Below, one piece after another: positions 15,748 through 25,023 of a DNA stretch of 34,104 nt. The DNA lies in assembly GCA_903927465.1 (NCBI GenBank), contig CAIYMY010000110.1, positions 1 through 34,104 on the forward strand, written 5' to 3'. The first letter of the stretch is position 1; each line of letters opens with the position of its first letter. Under the pieces are notes generated by a model. It searched no databases and was not told where the DNA came from. It saw only the letters and a program-made list of their open reading frames with translations. The stretch comes from an uncultured Rhodospirillales bacterium (lineage in GTDB: Bacteria; Pseudomonadota; Alphaproteobacteria; Acetobacterales; Acetobacteraceae). A program made the position numbers and the translations under genes.

Positions 15748-15898
15748 GGGAAGTCTCCTCATTCGGTGTTCAGCACATCACCGGCAGAGGAACATCTGAA
15801 ACGGCCCAGCGCTTACCGCGCCCAGGGCCTGACCTTCCCCCGCTTGTTCTGTGTTGTGCCCATCCTGCGACCAGTCGCGCCGCTCGGCAAGCGGGCTT

Positions 15899-16393
15899 TC
15901 AGCCGCCTTTGATGCTCCGCGCGGCAAGGTCCAGCGCCGCCGCCACTGTCGCGGCGCGCACTGCCGCGCGATCACCTGGGAAGACATGGCGTTCCACCTG
16001 CGTCGCCGCGCCTTCGCGTGCGCAGCCAATGAAAACCAAGCCCACCGGCTTGCCTGGCGTGGCGCCACCTGGCCCTGCAATACCCGTGCAGGAAAGGGCA
16101 AGGGACACGCCCGCGCGGCCTCGCGCCCCTTCCGCCATTTCGCGGGCTACTTCTTCACTGACGGCACCGCGCGCTGCCAGGGTTTCGGATTGCACGCCAA
16201 CCATCTTGTGCTTGGCGTCATTCGCGTAAGTCACGAAGCCCGCCACCACCACGGAAGATGACCCAGCAATCGCGGTCAGCGCCGCGGCAATCAGCCCGCC
16301 GGTGCAGGATTCCGCCGTCGCCAAAGTCATTCCCTTGGCATCCATCAGCGCCAGCAAGCTACGCGCCTGATCGAGTGTTGCTTCTGGCAGCAT
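15899..16393 (-). CDS. pncC: CinA C-terminal-domain protein, nicotinamide-nucleotide amidohydrolase
   Basis: PncC deamidates NMN to nicotinate mononucleotide in pyridine nucleotide recycling. The 164-residue protein is the stand-alone CinA C-terminal domain: TLATAESCTGGLIAAALT with the catalytic Ser/Cys region, VVVAGFVTYANDAK, and LSCTGIAGPGG. It lies 3 bases after pgpA as the last gene of the long purF-slt operon. The N-terminal CinA nucleotide-binding domain is absent, which is normal in proteobacteria. Confidence 0.92.
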   Translation of the reverse strand: MLPEATLDQARSLLALMDAKGMTLATAESCTGGLIAAALTAIAGSSSVVVAGFVTYANDAKHKMVGVQSETLAARGAVSEEVAREMAEGARGRAGVSLALSCTGIAGPGGATPGKPVGLVFIGCAREGAATQVERHVFPGDRAAVRAATVAAALDLAARSIKGG

Positions 16394-16396
16394 GGG

Positions 16397-16846
16397 TCAG
16401 ATCACTCCCGGCAATAATGGGCGCGCCAGCATCAGCGCCGCCGCCACCAGCGCACCCGCGACAATATCATCCAGCATGACACCAAAGGCGCCCTTTTGCT
16501 GATCCGCCCAGGAAATCGGCCAGGGTTTTAGGATATCGAAAATGCGAAACAGGCCAAAGGCGATCAGCACGCCCCAAAGGCTGGCATCCAGGCTCAAGCC
16601 CGCGAGCGCCAACAACATGCCTGCTGCCTCATCCACCACAATCCAGCCAGGGTCTTGATTGGGTGTGTCGCGCAGTACTTCGCGCACAGCGTAAAATCCG
16701 ATCAGCGTCACCAGCATCGCAAGCAGCAAGGCAGCAACCGGCCCCAGCAAGGCCGCAGGCAAAACCACCAAAGACCCCCAAGTACCAGGCGCTGGTTTCA
16801 GCCGGCCAACGCCGCCCATAGTCGCGACCAGCAAGGGCAGTTTCAT
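16397..16846 (-). CDS. pgpA: Phosphatidylglycerophosphatase A
   Basis: PgpA dephosphorylates phosphatidylglycerol phosphate, the step after PgsA, in the inner membrane. The 149-residue product begins with the family GTWGSLVVLP stretch. It also carries DPGWIVVDEAAGM with the metal-binding Asp/Glu pair, FRIFDILKPWPI, and GVMLDDIVAG, the complete set of PgpA motifs. About four membrane helices are visible. It lies 4 bases after slt and 3 bases before pncC. Confidence 0.94.
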   Translation of the reverse strand: MKLPLLVATMGGVGRLKPAPGTWGSLVVLPAALLGPVAALLLAMLVTLIGFYAVREVLRDTPNQDPGWIVVDEAAGMLLALAGLSLDASLWGVLIAFGLFRIFDILKPWPISWADQQKGAFGVMLDDIVAGALVAAALMLARPLLPGVI

Positions 16847-16850
16847 GCGC

Positions 16851-18935
16851 TCACTTCGCGCTGGCCAGCCAGCTTGCCATGGGGTGCGGCGCAGTCGCGG
16901 GCGGATTCTGGCGCGCGCGATAAATCACCGCGCCTTCAACAATGCGCTGCACGTAATTGCGTGTCTCGGTAAAGGGAATCATTTCCATCCAATCGAGCAA
17001 GTCACGTTCCCCACGCAGTGGATTGCCATAGGTGACAAGCCATTCATCCACGCGCCGCGGCCCGGCATTATAGGCCCCCGCTGCCATCACCAGGGACCCT
17101 TCAAAGCGCCCGAGCATTTCATCCAGATAGGCGGCACCCAGCTTGATATTGGCCTGCGGATCCGCAGTCAGCATATCTACGCGGTAATTCATGCCAAGCC
17201 GGCGCGCGACAAGCTGCGCGGTCGCGGGCAATAACTGCATCAAGCCGCGCGCATTGGCGCTGCTGACCGCTTCCGTATCGAAATTGCTTTCCTGCCGCGT
17301 GACCGAGAAAATGAAGGCAGGTTCAGGGGACGTCACGGGCACGCGGAAGGGCGTTGGCCAGCCTTCCGGCAAAAGCATATCGCCTTCAATCGCCGAACCC
17401 CGCGCCACCCATACGGCGTGATCCGGCCGGCCGATGTGATTGGCAAGCCGCACCGTCAGAAGTCTGTCTTGCGAATCAGCCGAAACTACCCGCAAGCGCA
17501 GCAAGAAGGCGCGCGTGCGCCGCGTTTCGCCAAGTTCGGCCAGGGTTGTCACAACGCGGGCCAATTCGCGCTGCGCGAATTCTTGAGCCCGCCTTTGATC
17601 AATCGGGGGCGTTTGTAGCGCGCGCAAGCGCCGATCCAACGCTTCCTGACTTTCGCCCATCGTCAGCGCAGCAAGCTGGCCATAAAACGCGGTCGGCAAT
17701 TGCGCGGCGGCCGCGTAGCGTTCCCGCGCGGCAGCATGAGCACCACGCGCCGCCAGCGCCCGGCCTTCCCAATAAAAGGCGCGTGCACGCGTAATGACCG
17801 AACGCGAGCCAAGTGCAATGGCGACAAAATGCCGCTGTGCCAGAATGGGGTCATTCAAGAAACGCAATGCGATGAAACCCGCCAGGAATTCTGCCTCGAT
17901 CCGGCCTTCACTACCCATGGGCTGGCCGTGAAAAGCCGCGATGCGGTGCGCATCCTTTGGGTTGTTCAGCCGCAGAAGCTTGCGCGCTAGGATTTGCCGT
18001 TCCACCCAAACCGCGCGCGCGATTTCGGGGTCCATATTCGCCTGGAAGGGTTCCGCAACAATCCAGCTTGCCGCCGCATCGGCATCCTGATCGCGCCGGC
18101 GTAACAACCGGGCCCTTTCATATGCCCAGCCAAGATCAAGCGGGCGGAGCATAATTTGCGTCACCCCCGGCTCGCCAGCCAAAGCCATGCGCATTTCGCC
18201 TGATCCGCGCGGCACGCCAGTCATGCGTTCAAGGGCGCGCTGCGCGCCTTGCAAGTCGCGTGCGAAAAACAGCCGGTCGAAACGCTTCTGGTGATCCTCT
18301 ACAGTCAATAACCGGCCGAATTGCGCCATGATGGCAGCTTCGGCTACGGCATCGCCAGGTGTTTCCGCCCAGGCGCGGCGGAGCGTCTGTTGGGCACCTG
18401 GCTCCCCTTCCAAACGCGCGCTGGCTTCAATGGGGGGCCGTGCTGCACCGTTTGAGGTATTCTCCGGACCGCGCCGCATCATATCCAGGAAATTGCCCGG
18501 CTGCGCCTGGGTTCCCGTGCCGCGCGTCAAAGCCTCAGCATGGCGCAGTGCTGCAGAAAGGCTGCGCGGTGAGAAAGTGCTGAAATGCGCCAGCACCAGC
18601 GCATCATCTGCGGGGCCGCCGAAAGCGGCCTCTGCCCGGCGCGCGGTGGTATCCACCAAAGGCCAATCGGGATTGTCGCGCAAAAAGCCGACAAGTTCAG
18701 TCGCCGTGGCAGGCGCGGTGCGATGCGTAAGGCGCATCCACAGCACGATCTTCGCGACCAAAGGATCAGCAGCGGCGGCATAGGTATCCGCTTCCGCCCA
18801 ACGCGCGCCATTGGCTGCGGTGATGGCGGCCTTGCCGGCGGTGATTCGCGCGGCCTGGGTTGGTGCGTTTTGCGCAATGGCCGCAACGGGAAGCAGCAAA
18901 GGAAGGCTTAGAAGTAACCGGCGCGGAACCTTCAT
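16851..18935 (-). CDS. slt: Soluble lytic murein transglycosylase
   Basis: This periplasmic enzyme cleaves peptidoglycan between MurNAc and GlcNAc, leaving 1,6-anhydroMurNAc. The 694-residue protein starts with a signal peptide (VPRRLLLSLPLLLPVAAIAQ), continues with a long helical superhelix region, and ends in the SLT domain. That domain has the catalytic Glu549 in RQESNFD, then ARGLMQLLP, and AYNAGP near residues 621-626. It lies 7 bases after the upstream SDR gene and 4 bases before pgpA. Overall size fits the Slt70 class. Confidence 0.95.
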   Translation of the reverse strand: MKVPRRLLLSLPLLLPVAAIAQNAPTQAARITAGKAAITAANGARWAEADTYAAAADPLVAKIVLWMRLTHRTAPATATELVGFLRDNPDWPLVDTTARRAEAAFGGPADDALVLAHFSTFSPRSLSAALRHAEALTRGTGTQAQPGNFLDMMRRGPENTSNGAARPPIEASARLEGEPGAQQTLRRAWAETPGDAVAEAAIMAQFGRLLTVEDHQKRFDRLFFARDLQGAQRALERMTGVPRGSGEMRMALAGEPGVTQIMLRPLDLGWAYERARLLRRRDQDADAAASWIVAEPFQANMDPEIARAVWVERQILARKLLRLNNPKDAHRIAAFHGQPMGSEGRIEAEFLAGFIALRFLNDPILAQRHFVAIALGSRSVITRARAFYWEGRALAARGAHAAARERYAAAAQLPTAFYGQLAALTMGESQEALDRRLRALQTPPIDQRRAQEFAQRELARVVTTLAELGETRRTRAFLLRLRVVSADSQDRLLTVRLANHIGRPDHAVWVARGSAIEGDMLLPEGWPTPFRVPVTSPEPAFIFSVTRQESNFDTEAVSSANARGLMQLLPATAQLVARRLGMNYRVDMLTADPQANIKLGAAYLDEMLGRFEGSLVMAAGAYNAGPRRVDEWLVTYGNPLRGERDLLDWMEMIPFTETRNYVQRIVEGAVIYRARQNPPATAPHPMASWLASAK

Positions 18936-18942
18936 GGCACCA

Positions 18943-19656
18943 CTATCCCCTCAGCGTTACCCGCGCGCCATTGCGGGTTTCGCCTGGCAGGCAAAGCGCG
19001 GCGATGCCAGGCGCGACATCTGCAGGTTGTGGGATCGTTGAGGGGTCCTCGCCCGGCATGGCAGCGGCGCGCATTTTGGTGGCGACAATGTCAGGATCAA
19101 CAAGGTTGACGCGTAAGGGTGTCGCCTCCACCTCCTGCGCCCATGTCATGACCAGATGTTCCATGCCAGCCTTGGATGCGCCATACATGCCCCAATAGGC
19201 GCGAGGGCGCAGCATCCGACCGCTGGTCACAAACACCGCACGCCCCGCATCGGAAGCGCGGAGCGGCGGATCGCAGCTGCGGATCAGGCGCCAGCTTGCG
19301 GTCAAATTCACCGCCATCACTTCCGCCCAATCGCGCGGTTCAATATGCGCAACGGGCGTCAGCTTGTTCAAAGCGCCCGCATTATGCACCAGGATATCCA
19401 GCCGACCGAAGCGTTCCACAATGGAAGGCCCGATCATATCAATATCCTTCTCAGCCTTTTGCAGATCAAAGGGCAGCAGCGTCGCGGGCTTACCGCCGGC
19501 GCTGCGGATCGCGTCATCCACTTCTTCAAGCCCGCCCTGGGTGCGCGCCACCAGCACGCATTGCGCACCGAGCTTGGCCAGTTCCAGCGCCAGCGCCGCG
19601 CCGATCCCCCGTGAAGCGCCAGTGATCAGCGCAACGCGGCCTTCCAAAGCCGCCAT
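18943..19656 (-). CDS. SDR family oxidoreductase (YciK-like)
   Basis: A classical short-chain dehydrogenase of 237 residues, with TGASRGIG for NADP(H) binding, HNAG, a catalytic YGASK, and a VNLVDPDIVATKM loop. The DPDIVATKMRA segment resembles E. coli YciK, whose substrate is uncertain. I chose the ATG at 19656, giving MAALEGRVALITGAS; a GTG at 19662 overlapping the purF stop is possible. It sits between purF and slt in one operon. Confidence 0.88.
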   Translation of the reverse strand: MAALEGRVALITGASRGIGAALALELAKLGAQCVLVARTQGGLEEVDDAIRSAGGKPATLLPFDLQKAEKDIDMIGPSIVERFGRLDILVHNAGALNKLTPVAHIEPRDWAEVMAVNLTASWRLIRSCDPPLRASDAGRAVFVTSGRMLRPRAYWGMYGASKAGMEHLVMTWAQEVEATPLRVNLVDPDIVATKMRAAAMPGEDPSTIPQPADVAPGIAALCLPGETRNGARVTLRG

Positions 19657-19658
19657 GG

Positions 19659-21119
19659 TCACTGCCCCGCCGGTTGCAGCAGGGAAAGCTGCCGGTCCGA
19701 ATTATCCATCCAATCCGTCAGCGGAATAGCATAATCGCCGGTGAAGCAGGCATCGCAAAAATGCGGCTTTTTGGGATCACGCGCCGGCTGCCCAAGCGCG
19801 CGATAAAGCCCATCAAGCGAAATGAACGCCAGGCTATCCACGCCGATGATGCGCGCCATTTCGGCGACATCATGCTTGGCCGCCATCAGATCCGCGCGTT
19901 CAGGCGTATCAATGCCGTAATAGCAAGAATGCGTGGTGGGCGGGGAGGAGACGCGCATATGCACCTCAGTCGCCCCTGCCTGGCGCACCATTTCAACAAT
20001 CTTGCGGCTGGTGGTGCCGCGCACGATGGAATCATCCACCAGTACCACCCGCTTGCCCTGCAACATGGCGCGATTGGCGCTGTGCTTCAGCTTCACGCCC
20101 AGATTGCGGATCTGATCCGTTGGTTCAATGAAGGTGCGCCCGACATAGTGATTGCGGATGATGCCAAGTTCAAACGGTATGCCGGCTTCTACCGCATAGC
20201 CCATGGCCGCCGGCACGCCGGAATCCGGCACCGGCACAATCAAATCCGCCGCAACACCGCTTTCGCGCGCCAATTCGGCGCCGATGCGCTTGCGTGTTTC
20301 ATAAACCGGCGTGCCTTCCATGACGCTGTCAGGGCGCGCGAAATAGATATATTCAAAAATGCAGAAGCGGCTTTCGGTGCGGCTGAAAGGCTTGATGCTG
20401 CGCAAGCCGCTATCGTCAATCACCACCAATTCGCCCGCTTCGATGTCGCGCACGAACTCCGCGCCCACGATATCCAAAGCGCAGGTCTCAGACGCCAGCA
20501 CCAGTCCGCCATTAGGCAGCCGCCCCAAGACAAGCGGGCGTACACCAAGAGGATCACGCGCCCCAATCAGTGCGCCATTATGCAAAGCAACCAGCGAATA
20601 GGCGCCTTGCACCTGCTTCAGCGCATCAATCAGCCTATCAATCACGGTGGAATACAGGCTGATCGCGATCAGATGAATAAAAACTTCCGAATCCGTGGTG
20701 CTTTGGAACAGGCAACCGCGCCGCACCAAGGCGCGCTTCAGCGCAAAGGCATTGGTCAGATTGCCATTATGCGCCACCGCAAAACCGCCAAATTCAAAAT
20801 CCGCATAAAGCGGCTGCACATTTCTGAGCGCCGTTTCACCCGTTGTTGCATAGCGATTATGCCCCACCGCATACGGCCCGCGCAGCGATGCAATAACCTT
20901 GGCTTCGCCGAAATTATCGCCAACCAAGCCAAGCCCCTTATGGGCGTGGAACAGCCCGGCCTCATCCAACGTCACGATACCCGCGGCTTCCTGGCCGCGA
21001 TGCTGCAACGCATGCAGCCCGAGCGCGGTCAGTGCGGCAGCGTCGCCAGAATTCCACACGCCAAAGACGCCACATTCCTCATGCGGCTTGTCATCCTCGA
21101 ATTGTGCGACACGCGGCAT
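19659..21119 (-). CDS. purF: Amidophosphoribosyltransferase, Fe-S type
   Basis: PurF makes phosphoribosylamine from PRPP and glutamine, the first step of purine synthesis. From the ATG at 21119 (GAGG upstream) a 15-residue propeptide precedes Cys16 of ECGVFG, the glutaminase nucleophile exposed after self-cleavage. The PRPP loop VVLVDDSIVRGTT is intact. Four cysteines match the Bacillus-type 4Fe-4S ligands: one in CIFEYIYF, one in SCYYGID, and two in CDACFTG. The expected enzyme is therefore the oxygen-labile Fe-S form. It starts 8 bases after the cvpA stop, the classic cvpA-purF pairing. Confidence 0.97.
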   Translation of the reverse strand: MPRVAQFEDDKPHEECGVFGVWNSGDAAALTALGLHALQHRGQEAAGIVTLDEAGLFHAHKGLGLVGDNFGEAKVIASLRGPYAVGHNRYATTGETALRNVQPLYADFEFGGFAVAHNGNLTNAFALKRALVRRGCLFQSTTDSEVFIHLIAISLYSTVIDRLIDALKQVQGAYSLVALHNGALIGARDPLGVRPLVLGRLPNGGLVLASETCALDIVGAEFVRDIEAGELVVIDDSGLRSIKPFSRTESRFCIFEYIYFARPDSVMEGTPVYETRKRIGAELARESGVAADLIVPVPDSGVPAAMGYAVEAGIPFELGIIRNHYVGRTFIEPTDQIRNLGVKLKHSANRAMLQGKRVVLVDDSIVRGTTSRKIVEMVRQAGATEVHMRVSSPPTTHSCYYGIDTPERADLMAAKHDVAEMARIIGVDSLAFISLDGLYRALGQPARDPKKPHFCDACFTGDYAIPLTDWMDNSDRQLSLLQPAGQ

Positions 21120-21127
21120 GGGCAACC

Positions 21128-21685
21128 TCAATTCCGGCTGCGCGCAGGGGGGCGCAGCAATTCTTCAACGGTGGGCGAACGCGGCAAGGGTGGTTCATTC
21201 AGGCGCGGGCGATATTCCGCCGGCATGGCTTCCACCAACATATGGGCTCCCTGCGACAGAAACGAAAGGGACCGCGCTTCCAGCACCGGTTCCGGCCAGC
21301 GATCTCCCGGCAGCAATAAGCCCGCGACGATATAGGCCACCACGAGCAGAAAGGCGCCACGCGCCGCGCCGAAAACCAGCCCCAGCACGCGGTCAATCCC
21401 GCCCAAGGCGGAATCCTGCACGCGATCCGCAACCGCATTGATCATCAACTTGAAGACTATCAGCGCGACCAGGAAAACCACGCCCGCACCAATGGCTTCC
21501 GCGAGCCAAGGCGGCGTGAAATAGGGGTCAAGGAAGGGCTGAACCTGTTTGCGCGCCAGCAGGGCCACCACCGCCGCACCAACCCACCCCGCCACGCCCA
21601 GCGCTTCGCGCACCAGGCCATGGAAAAAGGCAAGAATAGCCGACAGGGCGATCACCCCCAGCAGAATGATATCAACCCAGTTCAT
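21128..21685 (-). CDS. cvpA: CvpA family membrane protein
   Basis: CvpA (colicin V production protein family) is an inner-membrane protein linked to envelope stress tolerance and usually encoded before purF. The 185-residue product opens MNWVDIILLGVIALSAIL and has four hydrophobic helices, with the GIDRVLGLVFGAARGAFL helix-turn typical of the family. A hydrophilic, Pro/Arg-rich cytoplasmic tail follows. It lies 33 bases after radA and 8 bases before purF. Confidence 0.94.
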   Translation of the reverse strand: MNWVDIILLGVIALSAILAFFHGLVREALGVAGWVGAAVVALLARKQVQPFLDPYFTPPWLAEAIGAGVVFLVALIVFKLMINAVADRVQDSALGGIDRVLGLVFGAARGAFLLVVAYIVAGLLLPGDRWPEPVLEARSLSFLSQGAHMLVEAMPAEYRPRLNEPPLPRSPTVEELLRPPARSRN

Positions 21686-21718
21686 CGGTCGTCCCTATAC
21701 CCTTCGTGGACAGGCGCG

Positions 21719-23122
21719 TCACGTCTTGGCCTTTGTGGGCAGAGTCTTTTCCGCAAAGCGGGCCACCAGATCGGCCAAATGGCCGATTTCTGAAAGCTCC
21801 ATGCCTTCCGGTGCCGCCGCGGTGCGGCCGCCACGCGCCACCCGGCGCGGCAGGCTCGCACCAGAAAATCCCAGCTTGGCCGCTTCCCGCAGGCGCAATT
21901 CCGCCTGGGATACCTGGCGCACCTCACCCGAAAGCCCGACCTCACCAAAATAAACCGCGCCTGAATCCGTGGGCCGGTCTGTCGCCGCCGAAATCAACGC
22001 CGCCGCCACCGCCAAATCCGCCGCCGGTTCGGTGATGCGCAAGCCCCCCGCGATATTCAGATACACGTCATTCTGGCCGAGGCTCATGCCGCAACGCGCC
22101 TCCAGAACGGCGAGCAGCATGGAAAGCCGCCCGGAATCCCAGCCCACCACCTGCCGGCGCGGAGACCCGCCCGAAGATGGTGACAGCAGCGCCTGGATTT
22201 CGACCAGCACCGGGCGCGTGCCTTCAATGCCGGCGAATACCGCGGAGCCCGAGACATTGCCGCGCCGTTCCGCCAAAAACAGCGCTGATGGATTGGCCAC
22301 TTCCACCAAGCCGCGATCGGTCATTTCGAAAACGCCGATTTCATCGGTGGCGCCGAAGCGGTTCTTTACCGCGCGCAGGATGCGGAATTGATGGCCGCGA
22401 TCGCCTTCGAAATAAAGCGTGGCATCCACCATATGTTCCAGCACACGCGGCCCCGCCAGCGTGCCTTCCTTGGTGACATGCCCCACCAGCACCAGCGCAA
22501 AGCCGCGCGATTTGGCCAGCCGGATCAATTCAGCCGCGCAAGCGCGCACCTGCGCGACGGTCCCCGGTGCTGAATCCAGCGCATCCAGCCAAGCCGTCTG
22601 GATCGAATCCATCACCACCAGTGCGGCATCTGTTTCCTGTTCCAAGCTGGCGCCGATATCGCGCAAGGCCGAAGCGGCGGCCAATTCCATCGGGCTATCG
22701 GAAAGCCCAAGGCGAGCGGCGCGGAGCCTGACCTGCTCCACCGCTTCTTCGCCCGAGATATAAAGCACCCGTCGCCCGGCTGAGGCGAGCCGGGCCGCCG
22801 CTTGCAGCAGGATGGTGGATTTGCCGATGCCGGGGTCGCCCCCCACCAGCACGGCAGAGGCCGGCACAAAGCCACCGCCCAAAACCCGGTCCAGTTCCGC
22901 AATGCCGGTCACGATGCGTGGCGGGGGGGCGGATTCGCCCTTCAGGCCGACAAATTCAACGCGGCGCCCGCCGGCGGTTTTGGCGGCGGGGCCGGGGCCG
23001 CGCGGGGCGGTGGTTTCCTCGATCAGCGTATTCCAGTCGCCACAGGCATCGCAGCGCCCCTGCCATTTGGGGCTGACCGCCCCACAGGCTTGGCACACGA
23101 AACGGCTGCGATCCTTGGCCAT
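21719..23122 (-). CDS. radA: DNA repair protein RadA (Sms)
   Basis: RadA is a RecA-like helicase that processes recombination intermediates. The 467-residue product has an N-terminal C4 zinc finger (Cys10, Cys13, Cys24, Cys27) and Walker A GGDPGIGKST (about 94-103). It also has the diagnostic KNRFGATDEIG motif near residue 250 and a Lon-protease-like C-terminal domain (LNIAGGLRITEPAADLAVA). It follows the FAH-family gene by 17 bases. Confidence 0.97.
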   Translation of the reverse strand: MAKDRSRFVCQACGAVSPKWQGRCDACGDWNTLIEETTAPRGPGPAAKTAGGRRVEFVGLKGESAPPPRIVTGIAELDRVLGGGFVPASAVLVGGDPGIGKSTILLQAAARLASAGRRVLYISGEEAVEQVRLRAARLGLSDSPMELAAASALRDIGASLEQETDAALVVMDSIQTAWLDALDSAPGTVAQVRACAAELIRLAKSRGFALVLVGHVTKEGTLAGPRVLEHMVDATLYFEGDRGHQFRILRAVKNRFGATDEIGVFEMTDRGLVEVANPSALFLAERRGNVSGSAVFAGIEGTRPVLVEIQALLSPSSGGSPRRQVVGWDSGRLSMLLAVLEARCGMSLGQNDVYLNIAGGLRITEPAADLAVAAALISAATDRPTDSGAVYFGEVGLSGEVRQVSQAELRLREAAKLGFSGASLPRRVARGGRTAAAPEGMELSEIGHLADLVARFAEKTLPTKAKT

Positions 23123-23139
23123 TCAGGCGCGCACGCGGA

Positions 23140-23826
23140 TCAAATGATCTTGGTGCGGATATCGCCCACACCTTCAACAAAACCTTCCAGCACATCGCCG
23201 CGCACCACGGCGGCCACACCTTCCGGCGTGCCGGTCATGATCAGATCTCCGGGGGCCAGTTCGACCAGTTCGGACAAATTGGCGATGACTTCGGGGACGG
23301 ACCAGATCAGCTTGGACAGGTCAGAGGTCTGCGTGACCTTGCCATTCACCTTGAGTTCGATCTTGCCCTTGGACGGGTTAATTCCGGCGGCGGGCACCAG
23401 CAGGCCCATGGGGGCGGATTTGTCGAAACCCTTGCCCATATCCCAGGGGCGGCCTGTCTTTTTCGCTTCATTCTGGATGTCGCGGCGCGTCATGTCCAAG
23501 CCGGCGCAATAGCCCCAGACATGGGAAAGCGCGTCAGCCACCGCGATATTGCGCCCGCCGCGCCCGATGGCGACGACCAATTCCATTTCATGATGCAGTG
23601 ATTTGGTGACGGACGGGTAAGGCATATCCGCAGCATTGATCACCACGGAATCGGCCGGCTTGGCGAAGTAGAAGGGCGGTTCGCGGGTTGGGTCGCTGCC
23701 CATTTCAATCGCGTGTTCAGCGTAATTCCGCCCCACGCAGAAAATGCGACGCACCGGGAAAAGCGCGTCACTGCCTTTGATCGGCAGCGCGGCAACGGGC
23801 GGGGGCGGGAAGATATAGGAAACCAT
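23140..23826 (-). CDS. Fumarylacetoacetate hydrolase (FAH) family protein
   Basis: FAH-fold enzymes hydrolyse or decarboxylate 2-oxo-acid C-C bonds, such as fumarylpyruvate. The 228-residue protein has [12 protein letters not shown], the metal-binding [11 protein letters not shown] (Glu-x-Glu), a [10 protein letters not shown] segment, and a late [18 protein letters not shown]. This fits the small fumarylpyruvate hydrolase / acylpyruvase class. GGAG precedes the ATG. It is the first gene of the radA-purF operon, an unusual companion for housekeeping genes; the exact substrate is not evident. Confidence 0.92.
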   Translation of the reverse strand: MVSYIFPPPPVAALPIKGSDALFPVRRIFCVGRNYAEHAIEMGSDPTREPPFYFAKPADSVVINAADMPYPSVTKSLHHEMELVVAIGRGGRNIAVADALSHVWGYCAGLDMTRRDIQNEAKKTGRPWDMGKGFDKSAPMGLLVPAAGINPSKGKIELKVNGKVTQTSDLSKLIWSVPEVIANLSELVELAPGDLIMTGTPEGVAAVVRGDVLEGFVEGVGDIRTKII

Positions 23827-24143
23827 GTGAGCAACTCCTTCGGGCCTTTACGGTCGCTATAGCCCTAGCCGGGGCGCACCGGAAGGCGGGGCAGCGGCTT
23901 TGCGTGTTATGTGAGGTTGACGACGCATCTGTCTGAGGCGCCAAGATTCCGCCAAAACAAAAACGCCCGGTCAGGGGGGTGACCGGGCGCTACTTTGTAT
24001 TTTCCGATCGGAAAGGTCGGGCGAGCCGGCAGGGGAGCCGGGATCGCGACCGCCGGCAAAGCCATGGCCGACAAGGATTTTCTAGAACATTTGGACGAAA
24101 AAGCAAAGCCCCAAAAGCGGTGGCCCCGCGTGAAGAAACCGCC
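23827..24143. other. 317-bp intergenic region between FAH and puuD-like genes
   Basis: The left part (23827-23963) must contain the promoter of the FAH-radA-purF operon, but no confident -35/-10 pair was recognised. It includes the strong stem-loop at 23964-23989 and then about 150 bases after the puuD-like stop with no convincing coding frame. A plus-strand frame from ATG 24065 (MADKDFLEHLDEK) runs into antisense of the puuD-like gene and is not credible. Confidence 0.6.
23964..23989 (-). terminator. Rho-independent terminator, possibly bidirectional
   Basis: CGCCCGGTCA (23964-23973) pairs perfectly with TGACCGGGCG (23980-23989) around a six-base loop. Read on the minus strand, the stem is followed by TTTTTGTTTTGG, a good T-run, so it ends leftward transcription from the puuD-like gene. 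On the plus strand it is followed by a weaker T-rich stretch (CTACTTTGTATTTT). It insulates the operons on either side. Confidence 0.88.
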
Positions 24144-24929
24144 TCACTCTGCCGCTGCGGAGAGCCTTGCCCCGGCATGGACGGCAGCGGCGCGGCCAAA
24201 GGCTTCGAAAATCGCGCGGCTATCGGCGTCACGCTCCCAGTCATATTCGGGGTGCCATTGCACACCTAGCGCGAAGCCGCGCGCACCTTCAACGCGCACC
24301 GCTTCTACGGTGCCATCCGGTGCCCAGCCTTCCGCGACCAGCCGCGGCGCCAGGCGCTGCACCGCCTGGTTATGCAGAGAATTCACCGCAAGCTGAGCCG
24401 CGCTGCGCGAAGGTGCCGTGAGCGTCGCGGCGAGCGCGCCGGCGCCGTCAACCCGCACAAGATGCGCCTTGCCGGTGCGTACCAGGGGGATTTTCTGATC
24501 CGATGGCGTGGAATGATCCATCCGCCCCGGCAAATCCTGCACACGCTGATCCAGGCTGCCACCCAGCGCCACATTCAATTCCTGCATGCCGCGACAAATC
24601 GCGAGCAAAGGCACCCCCGCAGCAATGGCAGCGCGGATCAAGGGCAGGGTGGTGGCATCGCGGTCCTGATCTTCCGGCGTGCCTTCGGCATGGGGGGGGC
24701 CATCATAATGGCCGGGCCAGACATTGGACCTGCTGCCGGTCAGGATCAGGCCATTGATATGGGAAAGGTAATCCTCTGCCGCGTTCTGACCGGCTGCGGG
24801 CAGCAGCACTGGGGTGCCGCCCACAGGGCCGGTCACCACGCGCACATAGCTGTCAGACGCCGCGTGATTGGGCGTTCCGAAGATGCCGAAGGGCTTTATG
24901 CAGCAGGAAATGCCGATGAGAGGTCTCAT
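24144..24929 (-). CDS. Gamma-glutamyl-gamma-aminobutyrate hydrolase family protein (PuuD-like)
   Basis: A class I glutamine-amidotransferase-fold hydrolase (peptidase C26) that cleaves gamma-glutamyl amides. The 261-residue protein has nucleophile Cys112 in ICRGMQELN and the His226/Glu228 pair in GVQWHPEY, so the triad is complete. The NSLHNQAV segment is also conserved in PuuD. Cytoplasmic. Neighbouring glutathione synthetase and GST genes make a gamma-glutamyl compound a plausible substrate, though that is inference. It ends before the terminator at 23964-23989. Confidence 0.92.
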   Translation of the reverse strand: MRPLIGISCCIKPFGIFGTPNHAASDSYVRVVTGPVGGTPVLLPAAGQNAAEDYLSHINGLILTGSRSNVWPGHYDGPPHAEGTPEDQDRDATTLPLIRAAIAAGVPLLAICRGMQELNVALGGSLDQRVQDLPGRMDHSTPSDQKIPLVRTGKAHLVRVDGAGALAATLTAPSRSAAQLAVNSLHNQAVQRLAPRLVAEGWAPDGTVEAVRVEGARGFALGVQWHPEYDWERDADSRAIFEAFGRAAAVHAGARLSAAAE

Positions 24930-25023
24930 GGGGTATTACATTTCCGCGACACCATGGCGGGATCAAGGCGATTCGGTTGATTTGCGAAGATTTTTTTGGG
25001 GTAGGGTCGCAAGTGTCACGACT

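Noticed and set aside
19674-21335. 553-codon plus-strand open frame
   Set aside because: It lies entirely antisense to purF and cvpA, its translation is rich in His, Arg and Gln as expected from antisense high-GC coding DNA, and it matches no family.
24065-24396. Plus-strand frame starting MADKDFLEHLDEK
   Set aside because: The first 25 codons look plausible, but it then runs antisense through the puuD-like gene with low-complexity Ala/Arg/Ser sequence and lacks a ribosome site.
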